Source: Acanthaster planci
Lineage: Eukaryota; Echinodermata; Asteroidea; Valvatida; Acanthasteridae
Assembly (NCBI RefSeq): GCF_001949145.1
Contig: NW_019091463.1
Span: forward strand, 438,361 to 469,333
Direction: 5' to 3'
Length of the DNA stretch: 30,973 nucleotides
In this document: in pieces, positions 20,604-30,973 of the stretch
Position numbering within the stretch: the first letter of the stretch is position 1
Layout: every line of letters begins with the position of its first letter
Notes under the pieces: generated by a model
Database searches by the model: none
Told to the model about the DNA's origin: nothing
Seen by the model: the letters and a program-made list of their open reading frames with translations, nothing else
Position numbers and translations under genes: made by a program

Positions 20604-23600
20604 CTAGATGACGGGAAGATAGGATGAAAAATTAGCTGTCATGACTACCAAAAGGGATATAAAGGTGCCCTTGATAAAAGACAGTACACGGATGATGGGA
20701 GAAGGCAAATTAAAGTAGACAACTTTAAGATACAAAGCACTCAGGTGCATGCACAAGAGTGACAGATAATATAGAAAAATGGGCCCAAAAATGCTCTGCA
20801 CACGACAGGGAAGCAAGATTGAAGCAAAGATTTGGAAAGATAAGGTCCAAAGTCAGTCAAAATTGTTCAGTGTTAACACTTTTGTTTGTGGGTGCTGAGT
20901 GAAAAAGAAGCCCAACACAGAAACTTCAAAATAGACCATTTGAAAAGGTTTCCAGACAAACCTCTGACTGAAACCCATCAGACAAGTGAAAAAAGTAGAT
21001 GTATCTTAACCACTTCCTGCCAAGGATTCTGGATCCGGACACATATGCTTTATAACGTGGCCGGGGTCTCTGAACTCGGACAAGGGGAACAAGGCCTTGT
21101 AACAAAAGACCGTAGTCAGAACAAAAGACCAGGGTGCTGGGCATTGCCGACATTTTTTCCCTCTCAAAAATGGAGATAATCTATCCTTGTTTTGAAACAG
21201 TATACCAGGGTTTGGGGCATTTAGAGCGAGCGGATTACCTCCACGGACAAAAGCGCTCTACCACTGCAGCGATGAGCCACACAGCACCGCTGCATGCTAA
21301 TCTGGCCCCTATTGAAAAGAGGTCAGTATCGCACTGAGCCAGGTTTGTGAACAAAAGAAAGTTATATAATACCGCACAATCTGGGCTCTTTTTACAAGGC
21401 TGCAGGCCTGGCTGAAATACTCGGGCGTCAATAGATGTTGTCTGTCAGGCTAGAGGGACCACCAGACAGTCCTTCACGTGTTTGTAAGTGTCCAGTAAAT
21501 GAAGATAGGAATTTTTAACGAATTTTGAAAACAGAAAAAAATGATAAATATCCCGGCCCAGCATCATCAACATTAATAACTGCCTCGGCAGGATGTGGTA
21601 AAATACGTTTTGGTTAAAAATAGTTGATTTAAAGCAGCTTCTTTCCAGTGTTAATTCAAACCACAGCACATGCACTAACATAAACTCAGAGCAGGTGAAG
21701 TACATCACCTTTGGGGATAATTCACAGAGTCTTTTTGGCCTGTGTACGGTTACGGCTAAAATATTTGACAGACTTGAAACAAAACATTCCAGCTCTCACC
21801 TTCCGACTGAAGTGATCAAATGGGGATGAACACACACACTGACGAATATTCCTGAATCCACGCCAGTTCAGGCTCACAGACTCCACGGCCTCGGCCAGCA
21901 GAGATGCCGACAAAATCTCCCCACTATCCTCCCTCCGGATGTTGATGGGCTTGTTGGGAGAATTCAGCAACAACCCCTGGTCTGCTCGCCGGTTGTCTGT
22001 CATTGCACTGCGGTGGTTCTCCAGAGTCTTGTTGTCTGGCGGGATGGAGGTGTCCAGCTCTTTCTCCGAGCTATCCTCTGAGCTGCTCTCCAAGGAGCTG
22101 ATTTCAGGTAACGAGGCAGCTTTGCCATCAGACAAATCCGACACATCGCCATCCTCGCTAACACCCAGAATATCCTTTAAACATGAAACTTTCTGTACAA
22201 AAGTAAGAGGGAAACTGGACCGTTATTCATGATGGCAGGAAGAGGTAAACATTAATCATACCCATGTTCTTGAACAGTGAGCATCATGTGAACTTGAAAG
22301 ACAGTGCTTAAAAACAGTCTTTAGCAAAATGTCATGGCTAGGTTGAGCAGTACACAAGAAGTTTACACGACCTTGATTACAAATCAAATCTTTAACCTTA
22401 AAATATGAGGCAAACTGATGTTTGAAAAGCATCATATTCTACATTATCTGTCACAATTCTGCTTATGATTGGTTTTAGTTGAAAACAATTTATTTCAAAA
22501 TTATTTTTTCCATTTGTTAAGTGCCTTTAAAATGTTGAAGTTTTGCACAGCACTGAATCAAGCCTGACAGAAATTTTCAAGTAGTTTTCTATCTACAAGT
22601 AGGATTAAAAATGGCTGCAAAAATAAATTTCACCATTTCAGCCTCGTAAAATCTATCCATAAAAGTCTTCACTAGCAATTAAAACTTGATAATTTAAAAC
22701 ATTAATAAGTGGATTAAGTCAACATTCCAATGGATGCATTAACATGATTGAAAAACTTCTCTACTGCTGATTACAGCCTCACTCCCAGGCTTTCCTTTGG
22801 TTATCTAACTAAAACAAAAGTTACAGAATACAAACGTAAGTTGGCAGGTTAGTGTTAAGTTGGTTGGTTAGTAAGTTTTCCAGCACTCACATTTTCTAAG
22901 AATTGGACGTGGTCAGAGAGTGAAGAGCTGTGGTCCTTCATGGCATTGAGGATATCAGCTATTGGCTCACGCGGGTGTACGCCGTTGTCATAGCGATTGT
23001 ACATCCCCCTCCAGAATCTAGACAAACCAACCAATATTTTAAAAATTACAGTCCAGAACTAAAATAGTTCCCAAACAGAAAGAGGACAATAACCCTTGCT
23101 ATCTGGATTTTATTTGCCATAGCAAGTGTTTATAATGAACATTTGTAATCAGTTCAGGAAGTTCACAATAAACTGACTAAAAAGATCACACATTGAAAAA
23201 TTCAAACAGGTAATGATTTGAGGGTGGGCATTTCACAAAAGTAAATGATTCATTTGGTTCTACATGTGAGTAATGACAGCCACATTGCAAGTTATTCATA
23301 GCGATAATAATCATGATGGGAAAATGATGAAGCTGATGAGAACTGAAATGACGACCTTTCTGCACACAACAGGATGTGTCAAAATGCACCAATGAAGTTT
23401 GTGGCACCGTGAAATGCACTGGATAAACTGAACTTGGCCAAATCAAACTCTGCCCTTCATTTTCACTGATAAATGCAACAATACAAAACAACTTTTTGCC
23501 ACAGGAGAATTTTGTAGCTTTTGGCAGGATGGGGATAACAGACCATTTAATGGGTGTGACGTGTTTAAAAGAGACCTCCTCTAATAGAATGTACATATTA

Positions 23601-26600
23601 AGTAGTGGTGAACCTGTGAATTCCCCCCTTCACCCACATGCATCACCCATTGACAACTTGGGGGTTACCCCATCCTCTAGGGGCGAATGGCTTCATTCAG
23701 CACCCACCTGAACATCTGTGGGGTCAGGTTGGGCCTGAGGATGCCCCCCGTGGCTGGTGAGTCTGCCTTGTAGAGTGGGTTGTAGTAGTCGGCCATGCGC
23801 TCCTGCATGTAGGCCCAGAGAGAGTAGGTCCTCTCCGATATCCTGTGGAGAGAACACAGAGCCACATACTTCAGTCAGCATTAAATCTGCCTGGACTTCC
23901 GTATCTAATAATGTAATTTGGTATTTTTATTTAAGCTATTTGAAAGGAACTTCGGTAATCCTAACCAGTGTTTGGATTTCAGTTTTTTGTATCTGAGATT
24001 CTGGTTTTGTTTCTCAAATTTATGTTTTTTATTTCTTGTTTAACCCTTTGTACCGGGAACGTCCACAGCCGTGGCTTTGTGTGAGGAATAGTGCATACCA
24101 CACATACAGTCTATTCACCATGCCGCTGCTGGTTCAATGGGGCCTGCTGCTAGACAGAGCTTTGCATACTGGGCATACCACAGCCCAGCAGTCATGGTCA
24201 AAAGAATCCCGGTGCAGAGGGGTTAAAAGAGATTTAAAATGTAAACAATATAAAGTATTGGCATGACAGGCAGCGGGATTTCACCTGTTGTCCACGCGGT
24301 CCTTCTCACAGTTGCCAAGGAAGTTACCAAACTGGCAGGAGAAGACATGGTCATGGAGCTCCAGGAGGAACCGTTCATTAAACTGGAAAGCACAGGGGAA
24401 CTGCTGGGTCAGCTGCCAGACGCAGTCCACAAACTGCGTGAAGACCGGTGAGAACTCGCGGGAGTCATATGACACCAGGCCGCACCTGTTCCCGATCAGG
24501 CACAAGAGATGAGTCTCTGTTTTTTAACACGGTTAGTCAATGAGCCGTTAAAAGAAGCTACGTGTAGTTCAAGGCACAAACCAGCTGTTAAATGTCTTCT
24601 ACCTAAATGAGACATGTCCTAAACACTTCTGACAAGCTTTGACAAAAACCTTCAAAAATTAGCCAGCGTATCCATGCACTTTTTTGTAGACTTACACATG
24701 TGATATCCATTTCCTGCATAGTAATTTGCCATTCCCAGAAATAGCCATGCTACACCTGGCTTAACATTTCACACCTTCAGGCCCAAAACATTAGACATTC
24801 CGGAACTGACTGTGTTGTTATATATTTCCTTTGGAGCCCAAATGCACTTTATGTGCAAAACATAGGAAACTGAAAGAGACAGCACCCTTGCTAAATACTT
24901 GTATAATGGATTTGACTAACCTGTCAAGAAACTTGTGCCCAAATGCTAGCCATTCCTTCTCTATTAAAACCTGCAAGAAAAAATCATTACACGATGAGAA
25001 ACTTCAAGAAAAATACAAATGAACTCGCAACACGTTGCTGATTGCTTTCTTGAAATTTCATTCTGGAAGTACAACATGCATCTTAACCATGCTAACCACA
25101 TGGAAACGAATGCCACGTACTGAGTTTCCTCTTTTGCTTTTTTGACATACAGTACTGTGGCTTATGGAATTCACAGAATTGATCACTTTGTGGTAAATGC
25201 ATGCCTCTGAACAGGCAAACTTCTTGTGGGGCACCCTCCTAATAGAGATTTTTTGGTGACATAACACAAGGGGCAAAGGCATTTCAGGAAGCACATACTT
25301 TTCGAATCTGTGTATTTCTATTACAGAGAAATGTATAGAAATCAGTGTATTTCTGTATTGGCAATTTCATGTACGCTCGTATGTCGAGAAACTTTGAAGA
25401 CGCACACACTTCCGTGCACACCTGTGTAAATTGAAAATTCCAAAATCACACGACTGAAAATCCTCTACAAGGCAAGGTTTGAGAACTTATCTGACAGGAT
25501 TGGTTCAGAACAATTCAGATTTGGGCATTGGTCAGAGCAATACTTTACTTAACGCAGCAATTTACCCCTATGGAAATAGTAAGATTTATGACCAAACACC
25601 AACATGTAGCAAGATCCTGTGTTTGTTTGTTTAGGTGTTTGTTGGGGTGTTGGGGTGTTTGTTTGTTTGTTTGTTTGTTTGTTTGTTTGTTTTGGGAGGA
25701 GGGGATACTGTGACGCGGTCAACACTGTACACCCTAGTCTCTTTACTTTAAAATGCATCTGGATGTCTCAAGATTTTGATTCACTGCAAAGAACGTGCTG
25801 TGGAAGATTCCTGAACGCACCATGGGAAAATGCACAACTCAAGACTTAAATGACAGCCTATAATGAATAAAAGCTAGTCCGAGCTAAGCGCGTACCTGAA
25901 AGCCCTGTATCGTTCTGTAGTATGAATCAAGTAGTAGACTAGCCAGAGAGCATGTCTGTGCGGTCCGGTCCCAGCCATCAGAGCAGTGGACTAACACACT
26001 AACACCCTCATCAGAGAGAGCCTGTAAAGAGATTGGTAAGGAAACAGGGAGACCAGTAACAAAGCTGTTCCTTATTCAGTCCTAAGCCCCATGGTAATTT
26101 CTGAATAAGTCTTTGCAGCATGAAAATCTACAGTCATTAAGTACTCTGTGGGGATGCCCTAGGTCCAGGAAAGCGAAGCGATGTGCTTGTACCTGACCAT
26201 AATTTCACGATTTCCTGCCAAAGTTGGCCAATTAGAACTTCAGCTACCAACAATGAAAGGTCTTAATTTTTGACATCCAAGACTGTGAATGACTGAATGA
26301 CGGGGCAACTTTTAATACTTCTCTGAGGGGAGAAGGAGGGGTGCAGAAAGGGTTTACCCTTGCAATGAAGGCTGAGGTATCCATTATAGCCTTGATGTGT
26401 TTGAGCCAGCCGCTGTTCTCTAGACCAGTCAGAAAGGCTTCCATGGAAGGATTCTTCAACTCACACACTGACAAAAAAAGATTACTCAAGATAACATAAA
26501 ATGCCCCGCCCTAAAGGGCTAGATATCAACAAAAGGCCGAATGGATGCTTGTGAATGAAACTATCAATGAATTTCATTGTACATGAGGTCAGGAACATTT

Positions 26601-29600
26601 TCCAAGGTTCCTGAAACTATGTAAATTTATATGTCTTAACCATCCTGTCTTCCTGGCTGCCTCATGGCCTAGTTCTGAGGGTTTATAATGAACAGAATGC
26701 AGTGACAATTGTGCACTTGATTTGACCCCATGTCAAAGGTCATGAGGTCTGTGTAGTGGTGTCTGACTACATCTGGACAATGGAATAAACTCGCAACTAT
26801 GGCAATTTGAAGCACTATACAGAGCTGTTAAAAAAAAAACCAGAGGGATGAAGTCGCAATTGTCAATGAAAACAAAACAAACTGAATAAGAGTAAGAAAA
26901 CTTGACTGGACTCTGACTATTTTTCCTAGAAAACCTAATTGGACTCCAAATGTCATAAATTCCTTCATAACCTTGCTGCACTGCTTCCTTTCCAAAGGAG
27001 TAAAATCACAGGCTCATAAAATTTGATTGCACCAACCTGCCTCCTTTGCCTACATGATATCACATCATACTCCAGACACTTTCCAGAGAACCCATTCGTC
27101 AGAGATCTCACCGATTCCTACTCACCTTCTGTAAGCTTTTGCAGGCTGTTCCTCATTACGTGGATGTTCTCGATGCCCAGGAACTTGAACTTGATGTTGG
27201 TGTAGAAATCCGTGCTTTCGTACCCCTTCCCTGAGGCTTTGTTGACCATGGCATTAATCTAGGCATGAAAACAGACAGATTAACAAATGATAAGGAAGGG
27301 AAAGAGTTCCGTATCCCACCACCAAAGTTAAACAAATTCTACCGTAACTTGCATTTTCATTCGAGATAAGGCAGCTTTGGAGAAAATTGGAATTGTCTGT
27401 GGACAAGTTATTTTGGATCATATTTAAGTAGCTGTTGGTGTCTATAAAACATTAGAATCGTGGTGGCTGGATACAGAAGATTTTCCAATGGAAAGACCGA
27501 TGTTAATCATTCAAATTCTTCCACATAGTACTAATCACTTAGAAATATGTTCATCTTTGATATCTACTACAAGTATACCACACTGTCCATTCAGTTGTGG
27601 TAAGAAAGCAAATCCACAGACACTGTTACAGAATTCATATGAACGTGGTCAAAATCGGAAACATGGCTCACAAAACAAAGACATGAGCCTACCTTTGGCC
27701 TTGTGTCCACAACGTACATGAAAGTGCTTTTGGGATTGGTCTTCAGGATAGCCTGTAACATCTGCTCGTCCTCAAGACAGCGTGCACTGAAGCCAGCCAA
27801 AGGCTGGCTGCAGCGAGACATGCTTGCCTGCAAAGAACAGGAAACAAAACAAAGACAGGTTTGACTTCATGATGCAGTCATCATCACTGAAAGACAAAAA
27901 TCTGAAAAAAAAAGCCATTTGATAAAAACAAACACCCCAAGAAACAAACCAAAAACCACTCCAAAACAGAACTTACTAACAATGCCTAAGTCAAGACCCC
28001 TTAAGACCATCAGAAGACCAAACAAGACCATCGTACACTTTCCTGCCTGGATTCAAGTCACAAGCTATTCAACTAAATCGCAACAAAAGCATTCCTACAT
28101 CACTGTTCACCGCGTTACTTGTGACTGGTCTTGTGAAAAATCTTATCTTTAGTCTCGAGATGGTCTATACTACAACACTGTTTACGCACACAAAAAAAAG
28201 ACCAACTAGGAATGATAAGTTTCGATCAAAGATGCAAATCCAGACTAGTACCCTTCTCTCAACATGTACCTACATTGTTATCTTTGTGGAGGTAGGACAA
28301 TACTGGTAGTCTGCCCCGGCTGCGGAATCGGGCACTGCCTACCAACACTGGAGTACTGGCTGAGACGGGCACGTGGATCACCTTGGGATAGGTGTCACAA
28401 ATCTAAATAAAGATGATTCATAAAGACCATAAAATGAATCGCATCACAGCTAAAGTGTGCAGAATAAATTGGCAAAAAGCTGTATGTTGTAAAGTTAGAT
28501 TGAAATGCGAGCAACACGCAGCTTTACGCACAACAATCTGCCACACCTTGTAGGACCACCTTAGGTGGCAATGGAGAAAATCTTCCCAGTTTACTGGAAG
28601 GCAAAGTTAGATGACTTTTCTACTGACTGTGGCAAATATTTTTGACAGAGCAATTCCACCCTTCAGCACACTGTATTGTTTGCAAAGTTCATGCAGCAAA
28701 AGTAAGATGTAGATTTAAGAATATCTGATGTTTGCCAAACTTTACTCAGTTATGAGGTGTGAAAAACGTTATCAAAATCTCCGATGACACATGAGTGGAC
28801 GGACTTCAGTGCTCTGCCAGCCAACCGTGCTGTCTCTCACAGTGTAATTTGGGTTGACTACCGAGGCGTGCAACCTCAGGGGAGGGGAGGGTAGAAGAGG
28901 AAGGTATGCACCTAGACTTGTCGGCACCCTGTCCAAATTTACCTCGTAGTTCTTGTTGACTGATGTGGCACACCAGTTGCCATTGGGGACCCCCATGCGA
29001 GCGTAGTCGGCCTTCAGATCAAATGGGTCCCAGCGGGCAGGCAGGCCAGTCTGGAAGCTGGCTGACTTGTAGTGAAATGCGTAGACCTCATTTAATGTTG
29101 CTAAGGGTAAACAAAAAGTGGAACTAAAAGTTTACTAGTTAGTACATTTGCCACCAAAAAAAACAACAGGAAATGATTGCAGAATTTTTGTCACTACTTA
29201 CGAAGAAGTACATTGCACATGCTTGAAAAATGCCTTCAAATCTCTGTGCATGTATACTGCATATGTTCCCACTCTATTAGGAAAACACACTGCAATAAAA
29301 ATACTACTTTTGAACAAATTAGAAATGTTCAAGCCACCATATCTTTACAATACTGTCTTTCTGTTTTGTGATAAGAGTGTCTTTGAATTGATGACTACTC
29401 AAAGCATCAGTAATTTATACTACAATGTGACATTCAGCTCCAATATCCTGCTTGTTTTAACATGGTTTGGTATTCTACTTATGCGTGAAATATCCCGTTA
29501 ACTTTTCTTCTTTGTACTTCTTTCGGACCTGGTTTGGAAAGCTTCTGCAGGGACGTGTACAGCTCCTGGCAGCTCTTCTCTCTGGGAATCACAAACGTCG

Positions 29601-29691
29601 CCGTCTGGAATGTCTTACAGCGGATCTGCAGCGGTGAGCCCGATGTCGTCAAGGGCAGCTTCTCCACCGAGGAGATGTGCATGTGCTGGAT
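20373..29691 (-). CDS. MTMR6: Myotubularin-related phosphatase, MTMR6/7/8 group, with C-terminal FYVE (5' partial)
   Basis: Thirteen exons join without frame error into 2091 nt (696 aa plus stop): 29691-29529, 29100-28943, 28402-28274, 27827-27693, 27258-27126, 26467-26358, 26021-25896, 24970-24921, 24485-24285, 23842-23708, 23017-22891, 22192-21800, 20603-20373. Members of this group remove the 3-phosphate from PI3P and PI(3,5)P2 on endosomal membranes. Order: end of PH-GRAM domain (residues 1-60 here), phosphatase domain with Cys289-x5-Arg295 (HCSDGWDRT), a short coiled-coil-like segment (about 465-489), a Ser/Glu-rich linker, and a FYVE-type finger (about 600-660). Similarity to the human MTMR6/7/8 pattern is strong ([26 protein letters not shown]). 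About 48 N-terminal residues are missing; their exon is probably right of the window. Human MTMR6/7/8 have no FYVE domain. Confidence 0.9.
21800..22192 (-). CDS. MTMR6: Myotubularin exon l (linker and first half of FYVE)
   Basis: 131 codons, phase 0-0. I choose the acceptor with the long pyrimidine tract (CCCTCTTACTTTTGTACAG) before [10 protein letters not shown] Ser/Glu-rich stretch ([11 protein letters not shown]) is followed by LNWRGF and the FYVE start [14 protein letters not shown]. Ends AAG/GTGAGA. Confidence 0.82.
22891..23017 (-). CDS. MTMR6: Myotubularin exon k
   Basis: Acceptor TTTGTCTAG. Encodes [17 protein letters not shown] at the end of the phosphatase domain, followed by a helix ([10 protein letters not shown]...VQFLEN) in the place of the family's coiled coil. 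Ends in phase 0 at AAAAT/GTGAGT. Confidence 0.88.
23708..23842 (-). CDS. MTMR6: Myotubularin exon j
   Basis: 135 nt, phase 2-2: [24 protein letters not shown], matching the TYSLWPF...NPLYS block of the group, then LTPQMF. Confidence 0.9.
24040..24226. mobile_element. piggyBac-like MITE with TTAA target duplication
   Basis: Both ends are flanked by TTAA (24040-24043 and 24223-24226). The inner ends pair as CCCTTTGTACCGGGA and, in complement, CCCCTCTGCACCGGGA. Length between the TTAA sites is 179 bp with no open frame. TTAA followed by CCC is typical of piggyBac elements. It sits in the intron between exons i and j. Confidence 0.7.
24285..24485 (-). CDS. MTMR6: Myotubularin exon i
   Basis: 201 nt, phase 2-2. 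Completes RCG after exon h, then [20 protein letters not shown] and [16 protein letters not shown]. Spliced with an AACAG/GTGAAA donor. Confidence 0.93.
24921..24970 (-). CDS. MTMR6: Myotubularin exon h (50 nt micro-exon)
   Basis: Encodes [16 protein letters not shown] and ends in phase 2 at CAG/GTTAGT. It is short and easily missed by gene finders. Confidence 0.9.
25617..25692. repeat. (GTTT)n microsatellite
   Basis: Interrupted run of GTTT units (eight or more in the longest uninterrupted part) in the intron between exons g and h. Confidence 0.9.
25896..26021 (-). CDS. MTMR6: Myotubularin exon g (active site)
   Basis: 42 codons, phase 0-0. Carries [15 protein letters not shown] with the catalytic cysteine and the phosphate-binding arginine intact, so this is an active-type member and not a dead-phosphatase relative such as MTMR9. 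Followed by [14 protein letters not shown]. Confidence 0.94.
26358..26467 (-). CDS. MTMR6: Myotubularin exon f
   Basis: Acceptor CTTTTTTTGTCAG. Encodes [18 protein letters not shown] and FIAR before a phase-0 donor (AAGG/GTAAAC). Confidence 0.9.
27126..27258 (-). CDS. MTMR6: Myotubularin exon e
   Basis: Starts [14 protein letters not shown], contains [17 protein letters not shown], and ends in phase 1 at a consensus donor (AGAAG/GTGAGT). Confidence 0.9.
27693..27827 (-). CDS. MTMR6: Myotubularin exon d
   Basis: 45 codons, phase 0-0: [19 protein letters not shown], then [10 protein letters not shown]. One of the most conserved blocks of the MTMR6/7/8 group. Confidence 0.92.
28274..28402 (-). 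CDS. MTMR6: Myotubularin exon c
   Basis: 43 codons, phase 0-0: [29 protein letters not shown]. Of two possible overlapping donors, AAT/GTAGGT keeps the frame with exon d; the GT four bases downstream does not. Confidence 0.88.
28943..29100 (-). CDS. MTMR6: Myotubularin exon b
   Basis: Acceptor TTTACCCTTAG, donor CGAG/GTAAAT. Encodes VYAFHY and the family block [11 protein letters not shown] at the start of the phosphatase domain. Ends in phase 0. Confidence 0.88.
29529..29691 (-). CDS. MTMR6: Myotubularin exon a (end of PH-GRAM)
   Basis: Acceptor TTGTTTGTTGCAG, phase 0, starting [12 protein letters not shown]; ends in phase 1 at CCAG/GTCCGA. That donor is weak, but it alone joins exon b in frame ([13 protein letters not shown]), with the same spacing as the human protein. 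Confidence 0.82.
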
Positions 29692-30973
29692 CTGCAACAA
29701 ACCAATGCAGTGAATGTGGAAGAGAAGCTAGGCCAGTCTCTGAGTAAAAACCAGTGGCTTCACTGTAGACTTTTCCAAAATCCTTGGATTTTTTTTTCTT
29801 TAGCTCAAATCTTTTTGAATCCTCACATAGTGAAAACTCTGCCAAAATCTGACTGCACTTTCTGTGCACTTGAACTTTTAGCACCAAGAATTAAGCATTT
29901 AAAAGTACCACAAATTCACAATGTACTATTGGCTAAACTTAACATGTAAGGTACATGTACCTTGATAAACTTTCATAAACATTCAAGTTTATTTAGAAAG
30001 ATGTGGAAGAGTTAGGCTGTTTGGACTTCAGAACCAACTTCAACATTTGCAACAGTTCAGAGATGTTCCACAGTAACTCCCAGTAACTTCCCCAGAAATA
30101 TACAACTTAAAAAGTATAAACAATGGGCTACGACAAAACATCCCCTGCAGTTTTGTTATTTGTCATACTGTAATTTACATGTGGAAAAGAGCAGTTGATA
30201 AGCAACTTTTAACTCAAAGATAAACATGTACTGTAAGTTATGGCCCTTGGATTCAATGCCCAATTAAACCCTTGATGACGGAAACTTTTCCTGAAAGCCA
30301 ACTCCAAGAATTCCAGCCTTGCTTGGCCACGAAGGCCACCTGCCAAACTGCAAATTCTCGGTTTGTGGCCCTGCGTGCTCTGCATGCTTTGAATTACACA
30401 GTGAAAAGGATCATTGTTCAGTGGCATACGGCTCTACTCACGCTTCCACATTCCCATTGCCTCTTTTCAAAGTGGGAATTATTGTGAAGCTGGTGATTAT
30501 GATGCAAATTTGGTCTTTTTATTTCTGGGCTACACACAAAGGCCAATCACCATATATACAAGAGCCCGGGTCTGCCTTCTTTCACCGTGTTCGCTCGAGC
30601 GTGGGCCGAGAATAATAGCTGAAAAGCGGGCTGAGGATCTCAATTTTTACCACGGCTTTTACCGCCATCTGTCGCGAAGGGGTTAATTAAACTCTGTGCC
30701 CAATTATCAACTTAAGGTTGCCAGGTTCTGGATTCTGTACACTGGTATTACATGCACAGCACATTAACAACGTTTTCTATTACAGTCAAAATCTGCCAAA
30801 CAGGAACTTCAACATGTGTGACTGTTTTCTATTTTGTTTATTTTTTCTTTTTTTACTTTTTGTTTTACATGTACATGTCTTCAGTTACCTTTGCATTGTC
30901 GTTCAAGAACATCTAGCAATGTCCAAACAATGCAAAGAAATTACAGAATTGGCATGATCGTAATCTGCCTTTA
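29692..30973 (-). other. MTMR6: Probable first-intron sequence of the myotubularin gene
   Basis: No exon resembling the start of the PH-GRAM domain was found on the minus strand, so the first coding exon is probably beyond the right edge. The stretch includes a possible TTAA-flanked element (30263-30688). Confidence 0.45.
30263..30688. mobile_element. Possible second piggyBac-like MITE
   Basis: The left end TTAAACCCTTGATGACGG loosely mirrors the right end, which reads TTAACCCCTTCGCGACAG in complement. Pairing is short, so this is tentative. Confidence 0.35.

Noticed and set aside
30209-30973. Search for the first PH-GRAM exon of the myotubularin gene
   Set aside because: A donor-like site (AAAG/GTAACT, near 30890) was seen, but the upstream translation has no resemblance to the family N-terminus.
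1-30973. tRNA genes, rRNA genes and CRISPR arrays
   Set aside because: No convincing tRNA B-box and cloverleaf, rRNA core or regularly spaced direct repeats were seen by eye; a tRNAscan or Rfam run would settle the RNA question.

Overview
The window is eukaryotic: spliced genes with GT-AG introns and in-frame phases, AT-rich non-coding DNA, transposon debris and microsatellites. Gene content (lengsin-type glutamine synthetases, a small secreted sushi-domain protein, a myotubularin) and enrichment of the palindromes TAGGCCTA and TACATGTA suggest a marine invertebrate deuterostome. An echinoderm or hemichordate is my first guess; amphioxus cannot be excluded.

Region 1 (1-12704, plus strand) is a tandem array of intronless lengsin-like class I glutamine synthetase genes. 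Copy 1 is present only as its 3' end (1-257). Copy 2 (5227-6412) is complete but carries one ambiguous base (N, 5331) that breaks the frame. Copy 3 (11499-12704) is intact at 401 aa. The two ~5 kb spacers are homologous mosaics with insertions, a ~300 bp inversion, a broken non-LTR retrotransposon, a cluster of nested palindromes and two copies of a short MITE-like element in opposite orientation. Copies 2 and 3 are well diverged except for a ~140 bp patch of near identity, which suggests gene conversion. Most metal-ligand residues of true glutamine synthetases are missing, so these are probably pseudoenzymes like vertebrate lengsin.

Region 2 (14669-16896, minus strand) is a four-exon gene for a 199 aa secreted protein: a signal peptide and three sushi/CCP domains, one per exon, all joined by phase-1 introns. 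It converges on the lengsin array; possible polyadenylation signals for both strands lie at 14005-14027, and a 247 bp MITE lies at 14190-14436.

Region 3 (about 17800-30973, minus strand) is most of a myotubularin-related phosphatase gene of the MTMR6/7/8 group. Thirteen exons join in frame to 696 aa from the second half of the PH-GRAM domain to the stop; the N-terminal exon or exons are probably beyond the right edge. The Cys-x5-Arg active site is intact. Unlike human MTMR6/7/8, the protein ends in an atypical FYVE zinc finger. Introns hold at least one TTAA-flanked piggyBac-like MITE and a (GTTT)n tract. The 3' UTR is probably about 2.5 kb.

The three gene groups have no evident shared pathway. 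I found no operon-like, CRISPR-like or otherwise novel multi-gene system. The most notable points are the pseudo-glutamine-synthetase array with apparent gene conversion, the FYVE-bearing MTMR6/7/8, and the transposon structures recorded by the duplicated spacers.
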